Positions 56,718 through 64,000 of a stretch of 64,000 bases of DNA are shown here, piece by piece. The position numbers and the translations under genes were made by a program. How positions within the stretch are numbered: position 1 is the first letter of the stretch; each line of letters begins with the position of its first letter. The stretch covers positions 74,223,168-74,287,167 of the forward strand of contig OX235270.1 of the NCBI GenBank assembly GCA_944472135.2, written 5' to 3'. Below the pieces are notes generated by a model that was not told the origin of the DNA, ran no database searches, and was given only the letters and a program-made list of their open reading frames with translations. Origin of the DNA: Trichobilharzia regenti (lineage: Eukaryota > Platyhelminthes > Trematoda > Strigeidida > Schistosomatidae).

Positions 56718-56797
56718 TTTAGAAAAGAGAAAGATTGAGTGAAGAAATATTTACTTTTTAATTAGATCCTTCGCTCAATCTTTCTCTTTTCTAAATG
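56718..56797. repeat. Short hairpin beside the PLE fragment
   Basis: TTTAGAAAAGAGAAAGATTG at 56720 pairs with CAATCTTTCTCTTTTCTAAA ending at about 56796, with a loop of about 25 nt. One arm is a copy of the PLE-flanking unit. Confidence 0.7.
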
Positions 56798-57114
56798 TCT
56801 AAATGGGGATATTTTTTAAATTTACTTTAACATTACAGCAGTCACAGATAGGATAATGAGGGTACTTTTTGAATATTCCATTGTATGAAAAGACATTAAA
56901 AAAATATCTATGGAATTCCTCATGAAAATCACATGCCAATTAAATTCGATTTCTACAATTGTCTCATGCTATGTATGAGCTGCTGTTGGGGACTTAGATG
57001 TGATTAGAGGAATTTAATTCACCCGATTCAGAGTGTTATGAACAGGTAAAACAGATTGATTTATTGTCACTTGCACTTCATTAAGAGCTTGTCATTTTGG
57101 TTCTAAAGGCTGTG

Positions 57115-57371
57115 ATTGAATTGACTTTTTGATTTTCCCGTCGATTGATTAGACCGAAATGCTCGGTCTCAGGTTGACATGTCGGCTTCTTGTGTAGATG
57201 CTTCGACTATGTCTAGGAATTTAATTAGTATACAATTGTTGGATGGTGGCTAGCAGTGGAATCTAGGGTGCGCATTTCGTCGAAGGATCTGCACAAGAAG
57301 CCGACATGTCAAGCTGAGACCGAGCACTTCGATCCAATCAACCGACGGGAAAATCAAAAATTCAACTCAAT
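57115..57371. repeat. Inverted repeat, about 93-bp arms, 71-bp loop
   Basis: 57115-57207 (TTTTTGATTTTCCCGTCGAT, GGTCTCAGGTTGACATGTCG) pairs with 57279-57371 (GAAGCCGACATGTCAAGCTG, CGACGGGAAAATCAAAAA) with a handful of mismatches. The loop holds a Sm-alpha-like fragment. Confidence 0.78.
57237..57281 (-). repeat. Sm-alpha-like fragment, hammerhead 3' side only
   Basis: Plus strand shows GGCTAGCAGTGGAATCTAGG and TGCGCATTTCGTC, the reverse complement of the GAAATGCGC/GGATTCCACTGC part of the element at 57.5 kb. It sits in the loop of the inverted repeat 57115-57371. Confidence 0.6.
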
Positions 57372-57389
57372 AATTAATATGACCCGTTG

Positions 57390-57605
57390 CACAAGAGGTG
57401 GCTCTTGTGGCCCAAGTGGTCTACTGGATAACGCTTTGACGTTTGAAACTATGGGTACTGGGTTCGAGCCTCGGTGGGAACATCATCACTCACTGAGAAT
57501 TGCATAGACATCCAGTTGACGAGTCCCAAATAAGGACGAAATGCGCATCCTGGATTCCACTGCTGGTCACCATCCACCAAGTGTATTCCATAGGCTGTGG
57601 TTGGA
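57390..57605 (+). repeat. Sm-alpha-like SINE with hammerhead-type block
   Basis: tRNA-like head: GTGGCCCAAGTGGTCTACTG (A-box side) and TGGGTTCGAGCCTCGG (B box). At 57511-57572 follow TTGACGAGTCCCAAATAAGG, GACGAAATGCGCATCC and TGGATTCCACTGCTGG, which match the schistosome hammerhead core, stem II and cleavage strand. The base before TGACGAG is T, where active hammerheads have C, so activity is doubtful. Confidence 0.75.
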
Positions 57606-60027
57606 AGAAAACTGAACTTGTAACAAATGAGGACACAATGAATGCTTTATTTGTCTTAGCCGTTGTGTTTTTGTTTAACACACTTTTATTGCACAGAATT
57701 TTCACTATCAGTACTAAACAACTTGCGGTACGGTTGATTTATTGATCTTAGCGTAGACAAATATTTTCTGAAAATAATACAGGTCAAATGAATAAACGCC
57801 ATTTTTGCTAATATTATCTTTCATAAATCATTTAATAATGGCCACAGCACAAATATAACTCTTGTATTTTTCACTAAAGCCTGGCATCTTCTTGTCTAGA
57901 AGAAATCGTATTACATGATTATTAAACTACTGAACAGTATCCGTGAATTTTAGTAAACTATGATTCTCGTCACTGACTAATAAAATGTATTCCTAAGTCA
58001 GCAAAGAAATGACTGTGATATAAGAACAGAACTTGTGCACCGTGGTAGAGTATAATTACATTGTGGGTAAAAAAATGTTTGATAAAGTCTTACAGTGTTA
58101 TACAGTAATATTCATTTACAGTAAATATTACTGTATAACACTGTGAGACTTCATCAAAATAAATTTTATCCACAGTGGAACAAATGAATTTCTTAGACTT
58201 TCAGCAAATCTGAATTGTGGTATAACTACTAAATACATAATAACTTTATGAAGCACTAGTTGTATACTTAGTAAAATAAATTCACTTTAAAAGAAAGTTA
58301 ACAGAACAAAAATTCAAGTTTTCTCTCATAGCTTCAATTTCAGATAAGTTTAGTTTGTTTATTACATGAAAGATTGTCTACTTATTGTCAGATTACAAAA
58401 TATCGGATTCAAATATGTTAACTCGAAAAAAACGTCATGTTTTCATTATCACATTCCACTGAGTACCTCCTGATCGGTTATTTAACTGGTCGAATCAAAC
58501 TTTTGAATGTGACATAACGTCACCTCTTGGCTGTCTGAGCTAGGATCATGAGTAAAGTGTGTTCTTCGCAGTGTAATTTCTGCAATGGTCTCTAAATTTT
58601 GGCCAATGAAATTACCTGTATTTTATTCTTTACGGACAGGTGCTATGAGCTTGCTCAACCCCGTTCACATCTCAGCCTCATATTACATTACCTCGATGAC
58701 TGGTCCATTAAAGGGTAATAGGCAGAATGGTGGCCTGCTTGAATCACTGATCCGCCTGAATATCCATCCAAGACAATGCGTTTTATTTTATTTAATCCTC
58801 GTTATTATGATCATTCAATTATATCCGCAGGTTGCCAAATGTACTTATGCCTACTTTTGTAATTGGTTTGCAACCTATCGCCGCTCAATTCTTGTACACC
58901 AGAGAAAAATAACAAGAAGGATTATTTTAATCGTCAAATCAAACAGCGTTGAGTCACATAATGTATTGGAAATGACTGTCTTTATTAAGACTGCTAGATG
59001 TAGAAAATATATTATGCTGTAAAATATACTAGAATTGTACATAATGTGTAAAATTATTATGCAGAATAAAGCTAATATAATTATTCTAAAAATTACATTA
59101 GTTTTTACAAGCGCATTATCTAATGTGATTCTCTCAGGTGTAATATTTTTCAGAGATTTGGTTGTTCCCTAACTCTGATTATTTTCGCATTATGGAGATA
59201 TGATGTAAACAGAATGAGGGAAAATGGATAAATTCATGATGAATTATTTTTCACTTACAAACCATCTGAATTGACAAAGTTTATAATCAGTTTCAAAAGT
59301 TGTGTTCTTTTGAAAGAAATAAAATTAATACTAGGTGGTCCTTCCACTCACGTTTTACACTCCTAAACTGCAACCACTTCTTATCCCTTTTTTAGTCTAT
59401 TCAGAAATAATTATGAAAATGTGATTTTCAGTCAAAGATACTTGAAAAGTTGCCCCAAGTATCAATACTGTGACCACAATCGGAGGTCGGTAGTGAAGTA
59501 TTTTAGCCTCAATAAATATTATACAGAACAAAACTACAACGTTGTTGGTAAATAGATAAGTGACGGTAAAGTTACTGGTCTAATATATGTTTTACCAAAA
59601 GAGTGCCGAAAATTTTAACACTTCAAAAAGTACTTAAATCTGATTAAAAATCAGTGAGGATTCGCGTCAGTTATTTCTCTGTTAAAATACTACTCACAGG
59701 CGAGTGGTTGTTAAGGAACACGGGTAAATTAATGTAACAGTTGAACTAAAACAAGTGCACAAAACCCTTAGACACTTGTAAAACATAATAATAACAGATT
59801 CCGTAGTGAAAGCGCAGAAAAAAGTGAACTTTCGTGAATCGCAGTGATAAACTTGACTAGTGTATGCGGTTATCTACGCCGGATGTCAAGACAAACAGAC
59901 AAGATATCAAGTAATATGATTTCGTTTAAAAAAAGGAATGGGTCCTAAAAAGGTTCTATTGCGATCTTGGTGATTGTTTATAAATTCATTTTAGAATTTC
60001 TTTGTAAAACAGTGTTTGTATGCCACC
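57606..60027. other. AT-rich, one unassigned frame
   Basis: Besides the 145-codon frame at 58585, a small palindrome lies at 58086-58156 (CTTACAGTGTTATACAGTAA paired with TTACTGTATAACACTGTGAG). Confidence 0.55.
58585..59022 (+). other. Unassigned 145-codon open frame
   Basis: Longest frame in the window with no recognisable relation to a repeat. It contains GAMSLLNPVHISASYYITS, a hydrophobic segment (LFYLILVIMIIQLYP) and a basic end (QRKITRRIILIVK). No splice context, no known motif; could be an old element or chance. Confidence 0.2.
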
Positions 60028-60291
60028 CTCAAGTAATTAAAATTCTTCACTGTTCTCTCGTCATATTTGTTTTTCCGAAAAATTTCTACACACAATTTTG
60101 TATTAAAATACTTATTACTCAAACCTATTTCAGTAGCATAAGTGGAATGAAAATTTATGTTCTGGTCAATTATGACTGAATATCCTGATGGCTTAACGGA
60201 ATTCATTACATCTACAATTTCACTGATATCATAACCGATAAGTGCATTTCTTTTCACATCCTGAGGTAGTGTTATTTGGTCGATAACAATT
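60028..60291 (-). repeat. Left arm of a 264-bp inverted repeat, open frame throughout
   Basis: On minus the arm reads continuously for 87 codons: LPQDVKRNALIGYDISEIVD, VMNSVKPSGYSVIIDQ, STYATEIGLSNKYFNTKL and RKNKYDERTVKNFNYLR. The composition looks like real protein, so it may be a captured exon or an element's coding piece. No start, acceptor, donor or known motif was found, so I do not call it a gene. One base difference from the other arm. Confidence 0.8.
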
Positions 60292-60424
60292 GTTCAACAA
60301 TACAAAAATTACGACAATATGACTGTCCGCATAATTTATTCAAAACAAGAATATAAACAGAATACTTATTTCCGAAAAATTCTACTTCATATTACTATTA
60401 TTATTCCCCAGGGTTCCAAGTGCG

Positions 60425-60930
60425 ATATACGACTTACAATAAACATTTCCATTCCACTCTGTTCCCTCCCTCATCGTCTCCAGCTAGATACACCACTACC
60501 CATACACCCTCAACTCATCCTCACAACATCTCCTCCTTGTCTAACTCTAACAAACAACTCGTCGTTTTCCACTCAGCTTTAACTCAAGAATCTGACTCCA
60601 CACGTCATTCAACAGTTACCTCAGCGTGTGTCCAATCCATCTCAACTCTATTCAACATATTTCTCATTAATATCTTTACGTCTGTTTCGTTCCGAGATCC
60701 CCTTGTCACTAATACCTCCTGGTCACCTGGCCGTGTAATCTTCACTATGCAATAAAGATAACTGTTGATAAAAGTGCGAAACCTGTTCGAACTGCTATTT
60801 TCAGGACACAGGTGCCCAATCACTGATCTATATGGAAAAAGTGACTTGAGATTAGTGTTTCCATTCGGATCTTGTTCTTTTTACTGATCGCAGTAGTTTT
60901 CTGCACTGATTTTCATTTTTCTATTGCTGA
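60425..60930 (-). mobile_element. Decayed RTE-like LINE fragment in the loop of an inverted repeat
   Basis: The plus strand has CTCAGCGTGTGTCCAATCC and later AGATAACTGTTGATAAAAGT, corresponding to the minus-strand RTE words at 20.75 and 20.91 kb. Similarity is low and scattered. It fills most of the space between the two 264-bp arms at 60.0 and 60.9 kb. Confidence 0.5.
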
Positions 60931-60932
60931 AT

Positions 60933-61196
60933 AATTGTTATCGACCAAATAACACTACCTCAGGATGTGAAAAGAAATGCACTTATCGGTTATGATATCA
61001 GTGAAATTGTAGATGTAATGAATTCCGTTAAGCCATCAGGATATTCAGTCATAATTGACCAGAACATAAATTTTCATTCCACTTATGCTACTGAAATAGG
61101 TTTGAGTAATAAGTATTTTAATACAAAATTGTGTGCAGAAATTTTTCGGAAAAACAAATATGACGAGAGAACAGTGAAGAATTTTAATTACTTGAG
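60933..61196 (+). repeat. Right arm of a 264-bp inverted repeat, open frame throughout
   Basis: Same 87-codon frame on plus, with KLCAEIF in place of KLCVEIF. The frame continues past the arm for 11 codons (GEYKRRMIRKP) to a TAA. Confidence 0.8.
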
Positions 61197-61550
61197 AGGG
61201 GAATACAAGCGGCGTATGATAAGAAAACCCTAAAATGAAGATACTTATATTCATAAGGGTCATGACAGAAAGGTTTTGACTATCAATATTAATTTATTAT
61301 CGGGAGCATGTACTGAGTATGTGTGTCATGACAAATTTTCGCTAATTGAGTGATATTCAACACTGTTTTTGACACTCATCTACTAACGCATTTTATGCTT
61401 GCGAACAAGCAAGGAGTTGTCTCTATACAAAAAATAAATGTCTCTTTTCATTCTCAGACCTATAAACTGGGTTGTGAATAAAAATCCTACGGGAAATATT
61501 TTCGTATTTATCGCATTATGAGCACTGTAAACACAAAAGTATATCACGTC

Positions 61551-61740
61551 CCAATTTTTTTTTTAATATAGCTTGATTCCATACCGTATTTTTGGCACAG
61601 GTATGGAATCTTCAGCATGTGATATCGGCATCTCAAATTTCACTGGCCAACCATAGATGTCAGGTGTGCGCCAGCCGAGGATCGAACTCTGGACCACGTG
61701 CATGGTCGGCGAGCGTCCTAACCCCTGTGCCACCAATGAG
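61551..61740 (-). repeat. SINE-2 copy, diverged
   Basis: T-rich start, AGCTTGATTCCATACCG, GGTATGGAATCTTCAGCATG, a B-box remnant in GATCGAACTCTGG, and GAGCGTCCTAACCCCTGTGC. Confidence 0.75.
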
Positions 61741-61763
61741 ATTGTTAGACCAAGACATATGAA

Positions 61764-61985
61764 CATTTTGATGTGGTTTTGTTCTCTGAGCTGGATGGTT
61801 AGTTTGCGAAGCTTTCATCACCTTACTGGGTGACATCTTCAGCGCATACTTCAATCTGAAGTGAGCTTTTAGATTTCTCCACGAGTTTATTAATCATCTC
61901 TCCTGGTGACCTTGAACGTGATCCAGCTCAGAGAACAAAACCACATCAAAATCATCCACCTGAGCTACAAATCTTCTCTATCATA
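61764..61985. repeat. Unclassified interspersed repeat with palindromic ends
   Basis: CATTTTGATGTGGTTTTGTT and CTCTGAGCTGGAT at 61766-61797 are reversed at 61921-61955 (ATCCAGCTCAGAGAAC, AAAACCACATCAAAAT). The central words CATCTTCAGCGCA also occur in a second copy at 48 kb. Confidence 0.6.
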
Positions 61986-62018
61986 TCTACATATGAACAT
62001 ATATATGTATACATATAT

Positions 62019-62890
62019 GTAGTAGGCCCCGATAAAGAAAGGTCTTTCATATCGGGGTAGACCTATATTACATCAGTATTCAAATATACTCGGTTAGTAA
62101 TCTTCATTTAGTTTTGGAAACAACCTCACAAATCTGTTATTCTACACCGGCATTTATCCACGTCTATATGTTTCAGCCAACGTATAGTTATTCGTATTTG
62201 GTTTAGATGCATAGACGAATTTCTCCTCGGCAGTGAATCATATGTCCATGAGTTGGTTATTAAACAGTGAATTGAATTATTTACTAATATGTAGTTATAT
62301 CTTTATGTTTCAAAGAGTGATCTATAAGATTTGGTAAATATAGTTTGTTTACCACTAAGTTTTTCCTCAGATTTCACAACACTTGAGTTAACTATTTATA
62401 AGGAGACCTTCTGCTTAACGGGCAAGCATCATAAAAACACAATCCTACGTCAGAATACTAGTTTTCCGCCTTATTTATATTTACCGGATTGTTGAATTAT
62501 GGTCAGCATATATTTGTGTAGTCCTCAAAAATAAACTTATCCAATTTTTACTACTATGTAAGAAATGAACATATTGTACATTACTTTGTTTCAACCATAA
62601 ACTCTGTACTTTGAACTTTACCTCCGGTTTTGAATAAATATAAAGTTCTGCCTTCGACTCTCCGTCTTCTCCACCATCTCAACTGCTGTCGATCAATTCT
62701 AACCACCTGCTTTCTATCTCAAGTTTTCGCAGGAACACCGTAGTTTCTTCCTACGTACTTTGGTCGACCTCCGGCAACGTCAACATTGGAGAATTAGTAC
62801 TGGAGCAGTCATCCCTCAGCACCTCTGGAGTCTATTACGTTTATTGTGGCTTTTTGGATCTTTGTAAACCCAAGTAACGAAACTTTAACA
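62019..62890 (+). mobile_element. Possible solo LTR
   Basis: Starts TGTAGTAGGCCCCGATAAAG, ends AACGAAACTTTAACA (TG...CA), and contains GAATAAATATAAAGTTC and a C-rich block CTCCGTCTTCTCCACCATC that stands out from the AT-rich surroundings. An internal CCCCGATA/TATCGGGG pair lies at the start. No clear target-site duplication and no second LTR were seen, so this may be wrong. Confidence 0.3.
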
Positions 62891-64000
62891 TATTCTTGCT
62901 GTAACTAAACTGATTTGGTATTTTATTTTCTATTTTAATTTGCCATACTACGCTAACAGAGTAAAAGGTCCACCATATATTAAAGGAACGCTGCGAATTT
63001 CACTATCACGTACTTATTGAAAAGCTGTCGATTTCAACAAGTGCCAGCAAAGAATCTGAGGCAATAAATGCTATTTTCTTTCTTATTCTTCCAACAAATT
63101 TTGTTTATCAGAGCAAAGAGTAGAACAACTATTACACTATAATTAAATGACTGCTGCCTTTTTGAGTACAACTTAACTTCACGTGTGGTTAAACTATTTG
63201 TGAATTTAAGATTTTCTAGGTGGTACTCAGTTTCAGTGCTAGAAGGATTCGAGGTATTCTCATGAATTAAAACTGATCAATCTGGACCCTACAGGTGAAT
63301 AAAAGCTGGGAAATTCGATACCGTGAACAATAAATACATAAACATGTGTGCAGTGTAGCCAATCAGATTAACTTATACCCAAATATACATGCAATTTAAT
63401 CAGAGTTTTGACCAATAGAGAATTTCCTGAACATCTGTCTTAACTGATAACTATTTATTTATTTAGCAGATAAGATAAATAATAATTCGCATATAAAAGC
63501 ATGTCAAAGGAAAAAATATCCCAATGTCATTCTGATAGATTAATTGAAGTTGTCTGATCGCTTGAACGAATTATAGCCACAGTAATATATAATCATGATA
63601 TATCAACCTCGTCTAGTTTACTAGCTGGCATAAGTCCGGAAAAAAAAGAGGATGTTCGGTATGGAGCTAAACATCTCCGCTAATCCTTTAAGGCAGGGAA
63701 AAGTTAAGCCTAGTCGCAACCGGATTTGAGGTGGATGGATGGCGGTGGAAGATGGAGGAATTTGGGAAGTCAGTTGAAAAATGTGTCCTCTTTTGATGAA
63801 AGCAAAAGTAAGCATTGTAGTGTGTAATGTAAGCACTATGTTTTCACGCAGACTGTTAAGAGTGCAGAAAAAATCAGAAGATGTAGTATCTGTGACATCA
63901 GATGGAATGGGAGTGGACTCTTCAAATTTTAGACTGAGAAGTCAATAATCGAAGGACTCTCAATTCGATCATCAGCTGCAACCCATCCAGAAATACCACT
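62891..64000. other. Right edge, mostly AT-rich
   Basis: 63640-63800 is richer in G (GGTGGATGGATGGCGGTGG) and may be an old repeat running toward the window edge; no domain was read. Confidence 0.45.

Larger units (their letters stand above)
55349..56815 (+). mobile_element. PLE fragment framed by short inverted and direct repeats
   Basis: A unit reading AATCCCCATTTAGACATTT and AGAAAGATTGAGCGAAGAAA occurs at 55355-55407. Its reverse complement returns at about 56180-56210 (CGCTCAATCTTTCTG). A forward copy (AGAAAGATTGAGTGAAGAAA) at 56718-56757 is followed at once by a reverse copy at 56764-56811 that ends TCTAAATGTCTAAATGGGGA. PLEs are known for pseudo-LTRs and inverted leader copies from tandem or rearranged insertions; this arrangement fits that. 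55744-56180 is 3' untranslated A/T-rich DNA. Confidence 0.6.

Noticed and set aside
1..64000. CRISPR array, operon, riboswitch or bacterial terminator
   Set aside because: No regularly spaced repeats; introns, SINEs and LINEs show this is animal DNA.

Overview
This is eukaryotic DNA, about two-thirds A+T, with GT..AG introns, one gene spread over roughly 30 kb, and heavy retroelement load. The repeats point to a blood fluke (family Schistosomatidae, most likely Schistosoma): tRNA-headed short elements carrying hammerhead-ribozyme core words like the schistosome Sm-alpha family, a CR1/Perere-like LINE, an SR2-like RTE LINE and Penelope-like elements (PLEs) with GIY-YIG endonuclease ends. The species cannot be fixed by reading alone.

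The only convincing host gene is on the minus strand, from the ATG at 50364 to a TAA at 19805. I read eight coding exons: 50364-50127, 47009-46881, 45549-45444, 36561-36461, 34575-34342, 29285-29115, 28044-27659 and 19981-19805. All seven junctions keep the frame and all seven donors are GTAAGT or GTAAGC. The predicted product is about 513 residues: a signal peptide, five six-cysteine EGF-like modules, and a C-terminal domain with N-glycosylation sites that I do not recognise. No membrane span is seen at the C-terminus, so it is probably secreted. An alternative terminal exon (37212-36951) and a 15-nt microexon (43665-43651) are phase-compatible but speculative.

Layout. 1-4 kb: head-to-head tRNA-headed SINEs, then a CR1-like LINE with an uninterrupted RT frame. 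4.9-5.6 kb: PLE 3' end. 5.6-19.8 kb: AT-rich DNA with an (AT)n tract, a 312-bp inverted SINE pair (8.65/12.43 kb), a decayed PLE and scattered SINEs. 19.8-50.4 kb: the EGF-like gene, whose introns hold three RTE pieces, a broken CR1-like LINE, SINEs and a 191-bp inverted repeat that reads as perfect. 50.4-64 kb: upstream DNA with an RTE remnant, a PLE fragment bounded by inverted repeats, a Sm-alpha-like element, a 264-bp inverted repeat whose arms are open reading frame throughout, and a possible solo LTR.

Two themes link the repeats. First, two SINE families with similar tRNA-like heads end in different tails; one tail matches the 3' end of the CR1-like LINE and the other matches the 3' end of the RTE LINE, both present here. 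That suggests modular SINEs mobilised by two unrelated LINE machineries. Second, the window has many long inverted duplications (1.5-2.1, 8.65/12.4, 23.0/23.7, 56.7, 57.1/57.3, 60.0/60.9, 61.8 kb), which would make hairpin RNA if transcribed.
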